Virus record (IMG/VR): IMGVR_UViG_3300012920_000158
Location: 1 to 30,863 of that record
Direction: 5' to 3' (one strand)
Length of the DNA stretch: 30,863 nt
Origin: a virus
In this document: positions 15,442-24,300 of the stretch, in pieces
Layout of the letters: each line of letters begins with the position of its first letter
Numbering within the stretch: the first letter of the stretch is position 1
Program-made: the position numbers and the translations under genes
Notes under the pieces: model-generated
What the model saw: only the letters and a program-made list of their open reading frames with translations
Databases searched by the model: none
What the model was told of the DNA's origin: nothing

Positions 15442-16425
15442 TTAAGGGGATGTATCAATATCCCAATACACTGCTTCGCCATAACCACCAGCCCCTCGAC
15501 CTAAGTGTAGCTCGATGTAAGCCGCACCTACGAAGAAAGTTTGCCCTGTGCTATTTGGGTTGATTTGGATTGTTGAAGTCCAATCGTTTGTATGTATTCT
15601 AAACGAAGGGACATTTCCCCAAGTAGCAATATCATCAGTATTATACCAAGCAACATTGCCACCGACATAGCTTACATGTCCGCGAACAATAATTACACCA
15701 CCCCCGGCCACACCACCTGTTTTACCAAAAATTTTAATAGTGTAGCCAACAGCACTCCAATATGTACTAGAGCCAAGCTCAACTCCGGGGTTTGTTGCAT
15801 CCAAAGGCCTCCAAGAGAAAATACTTGACCAAGTATTGGCTGATTTCTGTGGGATATGAATATGGTACTTTCTGGTATGACTAACTCCTTGTTGATAATT
15901 AGTAGTATAGTTCTCGTCGTAAAGTTCATTGTAATAAACAACACTACTTGTGAGATCAGAAGAGCTAACACCCCCTCCCCCACTTCCGGTAGCATCATTT
16001 TCCCAACTTAAGTTTCCATAGCCATCAGTTTTAAGGACTTGTCCATCGGTACCATCTGAGGTTGGGAAAGCAAAAGCATTACGAATAGTCATGCTATCAG
16101 CGGTCAGATCACCAGAGTCTATTGTATTCTGAGTACTGTTTACAATATCTATAACAGTCCAACCAGTACCAGTTGATTCTAAAACCTTTCTTTGGTTATT
16201 TACATTCAATACAATACTAGCTGAGCCGTCTATGGTTTGGCCACTAGCAGCATTGATTGTTACATTATTAGCACCAGCATCTCCGACAGTATCTTCAATT
16301 GATATCTTACGTACCGAGGTGGGTGCATTGTCTAAATTAATTGTTTTTCTAGCAGTCGAGTTAGCTAATATTCGCCACCCTCCTGCCGGCTCTATAGTCG
16401 AGCCATTTCCATCTGTAATAGGCAT
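15442..16425 (-). CDS. Fibre/adhesin-like virion protein, paralogue 2
   Basis: 327 residues, closely related to the next gene upstream (16514-17491). Residues 1-95 form a beta-rich domain that opens MPITDGNGSTIEPAGGWRIL and contains a TIDG module (GQTIDGSASIVLNVNNQRKV). The linker FPTSDGTDGQVLKTDGYG follows, then a glycine run, then the C-terminal domain with SHTRKYHIHIP, NTWSSIFSWRPLD, YWSAVGYTIKIFGKTGG, DWTSTIQINPN and IELHLGRGAGGYGEAVYWDI. The first 140 residues are nearly the same as in the paralogue, while the C-terminal domain differs, especially in loops. This is the pattern expected when a receptor-binding end diversifies and a virion-attachment end is conserved. The leader upstream (GGAGTGAATAAAAAAAATG) is also duplicated. 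Receptor binding is inferred. Confidence 0.8.
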   Translation of the reverse strand: MPITDGNGSTIEPAGGWRILANSTARKTINLDNAPTSVRKISIEDTVGDAGANNVTINAASGQTIDGSASIVLNVNNQRKVLESTGTGWTVIDIVNSTQNTIDSGDLTADSMTIRNAFAFPTSDGTDGQVLKTDGYGNLSWENDATGSGGGGVSSSDLTSSVVYYNELYDENYTTNYQQGVSHTRKYHIHIPQKSANTWSSIFSWRPLDATNPGVELGSSTYWSAVGYTIKIFGKTGGVAGGGVIIVRGHVSYVGGNVAWYNTDDIATWGNVPSFRIHTNDWTSTIQINPNSTGQTFFVGAAYIELHLGRGAGGYGEAVYWDIDTSP

Positions 16426-16475
16426 TTTTTTTATTCACTCCATTTTAAAAAAATATCATTCGATATAGTAGAAAA

Positions 16476-16498
16476 GGAGTTGAGTTGAACTCAACTCC
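16476..16498 (-). terminator. Perfect palindrome / probable terminator after adhesin paralogue 1
   Basis: Two 11-base arms (GGAGTTGAGTT and AACTCAACTCC) are separated by a single base, followed on the minus strand by TTTTCT. The real loop would be a few bases, with a stem of about 9-10 bp. The T tract is short, so it may be leaky or may protect mRNA ends. Confidence 0.6.
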
Positions 16499-16513
16499 AA
16501 TATTCACAGGTGT

Positions 16514-17491
16514 CTACGAGAGAGTTACTTCCCAATATACACCTTCACCTTTTGATCCGGCACCTCTACCAAAATGAAGCTCAATGTAAGCCCATCCCAT
16601 AAAGTCACCCCCCGAAGGGTTAAATTGAATTGTAGTAGTCCAACCACTAGTCTGCACTCTCATTGAAGGAGTTGTTCCGAAACTATCTGTCGACAAGTCA
16701 TTTGCATAATAAGCGTTACTCCCGACATATTGTATTCCACCGATTGCATCGATCATACCATTTCCGCCACCGGCACCAGTTTGGCTTCCGCCAACTTTAA
16801 CATTAAAAGCAGCTGCACCCCAATAAGTTGATGCTCCCGGTTCACTACCGCGATTTGATAAGTCTAAAGGTCTCCACGACACAATATCGTGCCAAGTATT
16901 TTGGGATGATTGTGGAATATTGATATGATATCTTCTACTATGACTAACTTCTTGTTGATCATTGGTGGTGTAATTTTCATCATACAACTCGTCATAATAG
17001 ACAACACTACTTGTAAGCTGAGAGGCGTCAATACCTCCGCCTCCACCGCTTCCCGTGTTGTCGTTTTGCCAACTTAAGTTTCCATAGCCATCAGTTTTAA
17101 GTACCTGACCGTCTGTACCATCTGAGGTTGGGAAAGAGAAGGCGTTTCGGATACTCAAACTATCAACAGTTAGATCCCCAGTGTCTGTTGTGTTGACACC
17201 AGCAACCGCAGAAGCAACTACTGTCCAACCAGTACCAGTTGATTCTAAAACCTTTCTTTGATAATTTGCATCCAATACAATACTTGAAGAACCATCAATA
17301 GTTTGGCTCCCTGAAGGATTGATTGTTACATTACTGGTTCCTGCATCACCGACAGTATCTTCAATTGATATCTTACGTACCGATTCAGGAGCAGCATCTA
17401 AATTAATTGTTTTTCTATCGGTAGAATTAGCCAGAATTCTCCAACCACCAATAGGTTCTATGGTATTACCATTTCCATCTGTAATAGGCAT
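16514..17491 (-). CDS. Fibre/adhesin-like virion protein, paralogue 1
   Basis: 325 residues from ATG 17491 (MPITDGNGNTIEPIGGWRIL). A GTG four codons further out lies inside the GGAGTG ribosome site and does not have a counterpart in the paralogue, so it is not used. A TIDG module lies at about residues 43-93 (SGSQTIDGSSSIVLDANYQR). The linker FPTSDGTDGQVLKTDGYG is at 119-136, a GSGGGGG hinge near 147, and a C-terminal domain at about 185-325 contains NTWHDIVSWRPLD, TYWGAAAFNVKVGGS, SGWTTTIQFNPSG and YIELHFGRGAGSKGEGVYW. The module order suggests a short fibre: an attachment domain, a flexible hinge and an exposed tip. It is preceded by a double terminator and a TACTATCTA variant of the spacer motif at 17549-17556. 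Confidence 0.8.
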   Translation of the reverse strand: MPITDGNGNTIEPIGGWRILANSTDRKTINLDAAPESVRKISIEDTVGDAGTSNVTINPSGSQTIDGSSSIVLDANYQRKVLESTGTGWTVVASAVAGVNTTDTGDLTVDSLSIRNAFSFPTSDGTDGQVLKTDGYGNLSWQNDNTGSGGGGGIDASQLTSSVVYYDELYDENYTTNDQQEVSHSRRYHINIPQSSQNTWHDIVSWRPLDLSNRGSEPGASTYWGAAAFNVKVGGSQTGAGGGNGMIDAIGGIQYVGSNAYYANDLSTDSFGTTPSMRVQTSGWTTTIQFNPSGGDFMGWAYIELHFGRGAGSKGEGVYWEVTLS

Positions 17492-17569
17492 TTTTTTATT
17501 CACTCCATTTTGTTAAAAAAATATGCAATAATTGAAATCATCACATTATAGATAGTATTTTTATACTGT

Positions 17570-17620
17570 AAAAAAGTCGCTGGTTGGTAAAAAAACCAAC
17601 CAGCTTTTGTTTGGTTGGTT
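17570..17620 (-). terminator. Overlapping double terminator (two mutually exclusive hairpins)
   Basis: On the minus strand hairpin A pairs AACCAACC (17620-17613) with GGTTGGTT (17601-17594) and is followed by a T run. Hairpin B pairs GCTGGTTGGT (17604-17595) with ACCAACCAGC (17588-17579), with a T6 loop, and is followed by GACTTTTTT. They share the central arm, so only one can form at a time. Both have terminator features. Confidence 0.7.
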
Positions 17621-17626
17621 ATATTC

Positions 17627-18259
17627 TTAGAATATTTTCCATACATTTGAAGCCACATAAACAGCCTCAATAGCAGCATGAGAAGATTCAAGAATAATTG
17701 ATGCTACACCGTCGACAGTGTGAGAACCCTGAGCATTAATTGTGATAGTATAAGTACCATCACAATCAGCAGGAGCTTTAACCTTCACAATATCTCCAAC
17801 AACAGGTGAAGCTGGAAGACTAACACTTTTGGCCTGTCCAAGAGTACCAAAATAGTTATAGCCCGGAGCAAGAGTCTCGCCATTATCAACTTCTTGTACG
17901 CTTTCTCGAATGTCACCAGCAAAATAAGTACCAGATACACCTTGAACACTGAGGTCGGCATCCATAGTTACATCTGCTTCAAAGAAAGCAGTGCTGCGAG
18001 CGTAAAGAGTTCCGTCAACAATAACATCAGAACTAAAAAGAGAATCTTCGTCTACGGTAAGACCACCTCGAATGCTAGTAGATACACCACTAGCAGCCAA
18101 GTCAACCTGACCAGCAACCGCAAGATCTGCGCCAACGAACAAGTCAGCTGAAGCAGAAATATCTGTGGCGAACATATCAGAAGATTCTGCTGTTACGTCG
18201 CCTTTTTGTGTTACGGACCCACTAAGAATGGATTGTCCGATTTGAAATTTATAAGCCAT
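17627..18259 (-). CDS. Short fibre-like virion protein with C-terminal TIDG-type module
   Basis: 210 residues. The first 30 (MAYKFQIGQSILSGSVTQKG then DVTAESSD) match the N-terminus of the next gene upstream, pointing to a shared attachment segment. The middle is a repetitive beta stretch (DLFVGADLAVAGQVDLAASG, LTVDEDSLFSSDVIVDGTLY, VTMDADLSVQGVSGTY), each turn about 16-20 residues, as in beta-helical fibre shafts. Residues of about 125-210 form a compact end domain with VSLPASPVVGDIVKVKAPAD, then QGSHTVDGVASIILESSHAA and a last WKIF. The VDG sequence is a variant of the TIDG module found in four other proteins here. ATG 18259 follows GGAGGG by 6 nt. Role as a tail or head fibre is inferred from architecture and neighbours. 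Confidence 0.75.
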   Translation of the reverse strand: MAYKFQIGQSILSGSVTQKGDVTAESSDMFATDISASADLFVGADLAVAGQVDLAASGVSTSIRGGLTVDEDSLFSSDVIVDGTLYARSTAFFEADVTMDADLSVQGVSGTYFAGDIRESVQEVDNGETLAPGYNYFGTLGQAKSVSLPASPVVGDIVKVKAPADCDGTYTITINAQGSHTVDGVASIILESSHAAIEAVYVASNVWKIF

Positions 18260-18294
18260 GCAATTCCCTCCAAAAAAATAAGAAAACTTATAAT

Positions 18295-18324
18295 AAAAAA
18301 GGGGCGGGCCATGAGCCCGACCCC
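18295..18324 (-). terminator. Strong intrinsic terminator after the 588-residue fibre gene
   Basis: On the minus strand GGGG-T-CGGGC pairs with GCCCG-CCCC (9 bp, one bulged T, loop TCATG), followed by TTTTTTATT. It is 25 nt beyond the stop codon. Confidence 0.85.
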
Positions 18325-18348
18325 CAAGAGTAATTCTTGTAACAAAAA

Positions 18349-20115
18349 TTACATTACAAAGTAGTTATTACCATCAGAAATGATGCTAACACCAGCATAA
18401 GGTGATTCAAGAAGAATTGAAGAAGCACCGTCGATGGTCTCAGAACCGTTTGGACGAATCTCAACGTTTCCGTTACCAATTTTCTTGAACTTGTATACCT
18501 TTCCTTCCATAGCCGATGGAGATGGAAGAGAAAGATTATCGTCAGACGCGAAGTTACAAAGAATCTGTTGGTTCTGATCAGCGAATTGAGAACCAGCAGT
18601 GATTGTCTGTACGCTTTCGATGATAGAGCCTTCAAGATCACCATAAATATTTTCCGCAGAAAGTACTTCAGTAACCATCATGCTAGCAGAAACTGGGTGA
18701 GAGAACTTGAAAATATCTTCGTCACCAGCTTGATCATCAATGTTTTCTTGAGCAGTCTTGATAGAAGCCCAACCGCTTCCAATAGCACCGAACTCGAGTC
18801 CGTAATCAACAGCAAAAGCACTAGATCCAGAACCTACAGTGATAAGTGCATCAGAGATAGCAAGGTTTGTGGTGTTAACATAAGTCAAAGCACCGGCTAC
18901 AGTCAAGTCACCAGAAACAGTAACGTCAGATTGGAAAGTGCGAGCACCAGCGATAGAACTTTTAAGAGAGATACCACCAGCAACAACTTCAAGAGCGTCA
19001 GAATCTACAAGAGCAACACCAGAGAATTCACCTGTTGAAGAGTTGTAGGACATATCGATAGAAGTAGTATCAGCAGCAGCGAGGTGTGCACGAACTTCAG
19101 CAGAAGAAGGTCCAGTGTAAGAGATAACTCCAGTAGAAGAGTCATAAGAGAGACTTCCGTCTCCACCATTATCAGTTACAGAAACAGCAGCACGTGAACG
19201 AGCGTCTGTATAGTAAAGGTTAGATCCCTCAGCAAGATCAGCAGTATCGAAAGCATTCAATTCAGCAATCTTTGAAGAAGCAATAGCGCCGGCTAACATA
19301 GCATTAGTAACACCAAGAGCCTTAACTTGAACACCATTAGTAGCGTCGATTTCGATAGAAGAATCGTCAACAAGAACTACAGCAGAGATTTCTCCGGAAG
19401 TTAAAGACATGTCAACAGAAGTACTATCAGCTACAGAGAAGTGAGCACGAACGTTAGCAGCAGAAGCATCAATAACGTCTTGAGCAGAAGCACTGAACTC
19501 GGAAGAGTTGATTGCCATTTCACCAGAAGCGAAGTCAATCATTTCACCACCAGAAAGGTGAGCGCGAACTTCAGCAGCGCTTGGACCAGTGTAAGAGATT
19601 ACACCAGTAGATGAGTCGTAAGAAAGACTTCCGTCTCCACCATTATCAGTTACAGAAACTGCTGCACGAGCGCGTGCATCGGTGAAGTAAAGGTTAGATC
19701 CTTCAGAAAGATCTCCAGTGTCTTTAGCCGCAAGAGCAGCATCAAAACGAGCCTGTGTGTAGTAAAGGTTTGAACCTTCGGCAAGGTCACCAGTATCCTT
19801 TGCAGCAAGTGCGGAATCAAAGCGAGCCTGTGTGTAGTAAAGATTAGAACCTTCAGCAAGATCTCCGGTGTCGAAAGCGTTAAGTTCAGCAAGTTTGCTA
19901 GAAGCAATATTTCCAGCCAACATAGCGTTGGTTACACCGAGATCAGCGATACCAAGATCGCCGCTTTGGTCTTCAAGACCAGCACCTGCGATACCAGAAG
20001 CATCGTCAAGGTCGATTGTAGCAGCATTAAGCTGAGAAGATTCAGCAGTAACATCACCTTCTTGAACTACAGAGCCACTCAAGCGAGCAGCACCTAATTG
20101 AAATTTATAAGCCAT
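18349..20115 (-). CDS. Tail fibre-like protein with YYTxAR repeats and C-terminal TIDG module
   Basis: 588 residues from ATG 20115, with GGAGG 8 nt upstream; an in-frame TTG further out lies on that site. The N-terminus MAYKFQLGAARLSGSVVQEG is shared with the next gene downstream. From about residue 83 come repeats of DTGDLAEGSNLYYTQARFD, three in a row and a fourth later (DLAEGSNLYYTDARSRAAVS). Two copies of a block with VTDNGGDGSLSYDSSTGVIS then YTGPSxAEVRAHL follow the third and fourth. The last 120 residues include an NLAISDALITVGSGSS segment, then a TIDG module (GSETIDGASSILLESPYAG) and a closing SDGNNYFVM. YTDAR-type repeats occur in many marine phage fibres. The repeats probably form an extended trimeric shaft, which is inferred. 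A strong terminator follows. Confidence 0.82.
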   Translation of the reverse strand: MAYKFQLGAARLSGSVVQEGDVTAESSQLNAATIDLDDASGIAGAGLEDQSGDLGIADLGVTNAMLAGNIASSKLAELNAFDTGDLAEGSNLYYTQARFDSALAAKDTGDLAEGSNLYYTQARFDAALAAKDTGDLSEGSNLYFTDARARAAVSVTDNGGDGSLSYDSSTGVISYTGPSAAEVRAHLSGGEMIDFASGEMAINSSEFSASAQDVIDASAANVRAHFSVADSTSVDMSLTSGEISAVVLVDDSSIEIDATNGVQVKALGVTNAMLAGAIASSKIAELNAFDTADLAEGSNLYYTDARSRAAVSVTDNGGDGSLSYDSSTGVISYTGPSSAEVRAHLAAADTTSIDMSYNSSTGEFSGVALVDSDALEVVAGGISLKSSIAGARTFQSDVTVSGDLTVAGALTYVNTTNLAISDALITVGSGSSAFAVDYGLEFGAIGSGWASIKTAQENIDDQAGDEDIFKFSHPVSASMMVTEVLSAENIYGDLEGSIIESVQTITAGSQFADQNQQILCNFASDDNLSLPSPSAMEGKVYKFKKIGNGNVEIRPNGSETIDGASSILLESPYAGVSIISDGNNYFVM

Positions 20116-20140
20116 AAAAAAATCCTCCAAGATATATATG

Positions 20141-20160
20141 ACAAAAGACCCGAAGGTCTT
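20141..20160 (-). terminator. UUCG-loop intrinsic terminator
   Basis: The minus strand reads AAGACC-TTCG-GGTCTT followed by TTGTC: a 6-bp stem closed by C-G around a UUCG tetraloop, a very stable loop. It lies 36 nt beyond the stop of the 20196-21293 gene and just before the ribosome site of the next. Confidence 0.8.
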
Positions 20161-20195
20161 CCGTAGTAATTAGTGGCTGAGGATGTCAACGACCA

Positions 20196-21293
20196 TCAGT
20201 AGATGAAGAATTTCGAAGTGCCATCAGAATATATGCTTATTGCTGAATATGGGCTTCTGAGTGCCACAGAGGCCACTCCGTCAATTGTTTGGGAGCCGCT
20301 GGCAAGGATCGTTATACTGTTTATATCAGCGGCTCCACTCTCATCTTTAACGGTGAAATATTGCCCAGATTCATAGTCTCCTGCTGATGGGAGTCTTATC
20401 TCTATTGCGGTTGAGCCAGATACTCCAAGTATAGAGTCATTAACAGATGCTGTAATGGTTGAACTGACGGCGCGCCTTGAGAAACTAATTCCTCCATCAA
20501 TTGTCACGGTTACATCGCCACCCGAATTAGTTGCCGTCACACCGGACCCAGCAAAGTCGAAAGAGGTCGCGGTTGTGGTTAAAGTTGAACCATCATCCTT
20601 AGCAGTTATTGCACCAGCGGAAGCAGAGATGTTAGATATTTTTTCATCCAAGTATTGCCCAACATATAGATATGCTGAAGCTGTTAGTGGGACTTTCGAG
20701 GAATCATAATCTTGAATAAAAATAGTACCGGCATAATAATCAACCTGCCAATCTATAGAGTCCCCAGATGTTATCTCGTTTGCTGGGTTTGTTGGATCGC
20801 CTTTGTATATCTTCATGACATAACGGTTAGGTGAAGCATTTGAAATCAAAGGAGGTACAAGTTGCAAGCCACCACGAGAGTCGTATACTCGCTTACCATT
20901 TGTAAATACATCCATCCCAGCATTTGGGTTTGAAGAGATGGTTTCATAATTTGATGCTAGCTTTAGATAGTACCCATGAGGCCCTGTTGATGAAGCTTCA
21001 TCTCCACCACCACCAGTATCATTTGCATCATAGGTTGTATCAGATATAGAAACAATGTCAAAGTAAACCTGCTCAACTGTTGCAGGCGCACCAAAAGAAG
21101 CGGAATACAAAGTATAAAAATCAGTTCCCGGGTCATTTGGTATCGCTTCAGCAAAAACACCCTCAGATGGAAGAGAAACATTTGAAGGTATGATCTCATT
21201 GACATCGGATTTTAAATTTGAAGTATGGGCTTTGCCTAATAGCTTCTTAGCTGCGAACTGCGTTGATGTTAAATTAGTCTTTCCTGTGCTCAT
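20196..21293 (-). CDS. Fibre-like virion protein with TTTATS and TIDG modules
   Basis: 365 residues. The first 220 form a distinct domain: SNVSLPSEGVFAEAIPNDPG, TLYSASFGAPATVEQVYFDI, GPHGYYLKLASNYE and YVMKIYKGDPTNPANEITSG, ending with an AGTIFIQDYDSSKVP strand and SAYLYVGQYLDEKI. Then comes the module ITAKDDGSTLTTTATSFDFA with GVTATNSGGDVTVTIDGG, also present near the N-terminus of the 1308-residue protein. The C-terminus is a TIDG module (SGSQTIDGVASVALRSPYSA, last residues KFFIY). The first domain, with its FIQDYDSS and YVGQYLDEK, is a recurring part of marine phage structural proteins. A fibre or connector role is inferred. ATG 21293 follows AGAGGACAG closely after the stop of the giant gene. 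Confidence 0.78.
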   Translation of the reverse strand: MSTGKTNLTSTQFAAKKLLGKAHTSNLKSDVNEIIPSNVSLPSEGVFAEAIPNDPGTDFYTLYSASFGAPATVEQVYFDIVSISDTTYDANDTGGGGDEASSTGPHGYYLKLASNYETISSNPNAGMDVFTNGKRVYDSRGGLQLVPPLISNASPNRYVMKIYKGDPTNPANEITSGDSIDWQVDYYAGTIFIQDYDSSKVPLTASAYLYVGQYLDEKISNISASAGAITAKDDGSTLTTTATSFDFAGSGVTATNSGGDVTVTIDGGISFSRRAVSSTITASVNDSILGVSGSTAIEIRLPSAGDYESGQYFTVKDESGAADINSITILASGSQTIDGVASVALRSPYSAISIYSDGTSKFFIY

Positions 21294-21301
21294 TCTGTCC
21301 T

Positions 21302-24300
21302 CTAATATGTTATCGCAATTCTAGATAGATAACCAGTCCAGTCTTTATGAGCGGAAATTTTCACAACAAAATATTGGTTACTTCTAACTTGCTTGCCTTG
21401 TAGTTGTAATGCTATGTCTCGACCAGTTCCTCCCACAGTCTGATTAAGGTCGCTACCTCCCCCGTTAAATATTCCAACACCATCAGTGTCAGGCTGTGTT
21501 CCGACACTATATGGCTTGATGCAATCGCCCCATGCTGTTGAGGTGTCATCAAGACCAGTAAAGGCCGGATCAAATGGAACCTTCACTTCTACCTGAATAT
21601 TTTTATTTGCTCCAAGAGTGCCTGTATAGAATGCACCTGACTTGGAGATTAAATTAGCATCTCCGTATAAAGTCAATGTAAATGTTGCTTTTGACAGCCC
21701 AGAGTTGTTTCTGAAATATCTATAATAAGTTCTGACATTCTCTGTTAAAGTAGAGTAATTTGGATTGCTACTTGGTGACTGAAGGGTGCCGCCGTCTGCT
21801 AGATTTCGTGTGTCACCAGAGTCTCCTATTTGCAAGGGAGAAATGGCATATCCATTAACTGTAACCATTCCGTCACTATGCTCTGGTTCTGTTCCAACAT
21901 CATTTACAGATATTGTTGAATCCCAAGCATTTGAAACAGAAGTGGCATCAGATTGGTTGACATAGTTACCAGATACAATTCTATAGTCTTCTGTATTGAA
22001 GTATTCGTTTGTGTTTAAATTTGTGCTTCCATTGGAGCCTGAATAAACCATAAATGATGCTTTCGAAGCAGTGCCTGTCGCTCTATCGGGCTTAAATGGA
22101 TGCAACACTTGACCTGATACTGATGCGTCATATTCAGTAAACAGACCGAGGTTGTCAACTATTGACGTAAGGCTGTCAAATAACACTGTGCCTGTTACTT
22201 CTATATCCGTTGTCTCGCAACCAGATGTATTATTAAGTGCCGGCATTGCCGCAGAAAATACAGCGGAATTAAAAGTATTGATACCAGAGCCAGTGATACG
22301 GATATTTGATATAGAACAGTTTGTTGTTGTGGGAAAACTGATAGATGTTCCATTCTGGTAAACGTTTCTATAGAAATTTCTTGCCAAGAAATTAAAGCTT
22401 GCCGATGGTCTTGAAGCAAAATAACCAACACCTGATTGGTAGAAAACATCACTATGATCAAAATTAGTCAAGTCCTCAGCCCCGAGAGCGGTATCTATTG
22501 TAGAGCCAGATGGGTCAATAATCCACTCAACATAATTTGTGACTGTGTCCCCACCACCTGTTCTATGGATTAAGCGAGCATAGTTCCATCCAATATTCTG
22601 ATCTCCGGAAACAACTTCATATGTTCCTGTGCGGTAAGGCTTATTATAATCAGGGATACTATCAGATGTTGTCGAGAAGCCAACAGCACTTACATTTATC
22701 CTAGAGCCAGAGCCATTTGTAGTATTTATACCCGATAGCGTACTTTCAAGATCAACAGAGTGAACCTCTTGTCCATTAACTTCTAGTATTAAGTCACCAT
22801 TGTAAGCATCATTAAATGCTTTCGAAGGATAATCTCCACCACTGTCTCCGGATATAGCATCGTTTATTTCTCCGTCAATTGTTGAAAAAGAAGAAAATAT
22901 CCCTCTTCTGTCACCTGATACAGAATAGAGTGAGTTGGAATCAAAGTCGACCAAAGAGATAGATGAGCCTGTTGCATTGCTATAATCTGCTATTGTATTT
23001 GAGGTGCCAAAGGATAACTTAGCATCGATACCAGTGTTGTTGGCATCTATATCAGATAAGTTTTGAGGAGAAGCAGCCGTTTCAGTCGATGCCCCAAATG
23101 TAAATTGTAGTTGTGACAAGTATCCTGTCCATGACTCATCGGCTTCCATCTTTATTACAATATATTGATTGTTCGCAACCGAGGCTGTTCCAAATGTAAT
23201 ATGATGTATGTTGCTGTTTGAATCTGTATCGTTTGCTGCTCCATTGATAAGTGCGCCATCTCCATCGGATATGCTGCCGTATGAGAAGTTCTGTGATATG
23301 TCCATCCAACCAGAGACACCGGGGATCTTTATGTAGAAGTGTGCATTAGCCGCCCCAAGGGCAGAGTTGTCAAATGTTGTTCCGGATTTAGTTGATGAGA
23401 TCTCCATATCATACTTTGTCACACCGGAAGTGTTTTGTACTTTTCTAAAATATGTTCTTGTTCCCGCTTCAGAGGAATAATCAGGGTTTCCACCATCTCC
23501 ATTGGCCAAAGCAGAGAAGTCACCGTTATTTGGGAGAGCAGAGGCTATTGGACTGTACAAGCGTCCACTATACTGCGAGGTTCCAATTTGGATCAAGCCA
23601 TCATTGTATCCAGATGTTCCGCTTGATGTCAGATGAACTTCAGAGTCCCATGTGCCATTTGAAGCTTCAAGTTGTGAAATGTAAGAAGCAGAAGTGACAC
23701 GATAATCTTCATTAATAAATGTTTCAACAAGATTTGTTGTTGTTGGAGGGGTATTGTCAAATATCAAAAACCCAGTTGCAGTAGCCGAGGCTTGGTTGAC
23801 CAAATTATTTTTAAGAGGGTGTGTGACCGAAATACCTTGCCCTATTGTTTGCGAAGGATTAAGTACACCGTTCAGATTAAATGTTCCTGTTATAGGAAAT
23901 ATTGCTGTCTCATCATTGATACCGGCTGTTAAATCTGTTAGGGCTTGAGCACTAGGTGTTGTGGCTCTTGTTGAGTTAAAAGATATTGGTGTACCAGTGG
24001 GATAAACATTTCTATAGATATTGTTAAGGTCAGCCTTATAGCTGGCAGTGAGTTGTGTATTATACCTGACACCTGAGAGATAAACACTACCTTCTGTTGT
24101 GATATCTTCTATTCGAGCATTTGTAATGGAGAGATCATTAACAGCACCAGAGGGATCATTAATCCATTCAATGTAGTTTGTTTCGTAATCTGTTGAACCC
24201 AAACTGTGTATTACTCTCGCATAGTTCCAGCCGGTTAACTGCTCATTGATGTCAATTTTGAATTTAGCCGTTCTGTGTTTGAATATATACCATTCAGAGT

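Noticed and set aside
19650-19870. Regularly spaced DNA repeats resembling a CRISPR array
   Set aside because: The repeats are in frame and encode the DTGDLAEGSNLYYTxARFD unit with no unique spacers between them.
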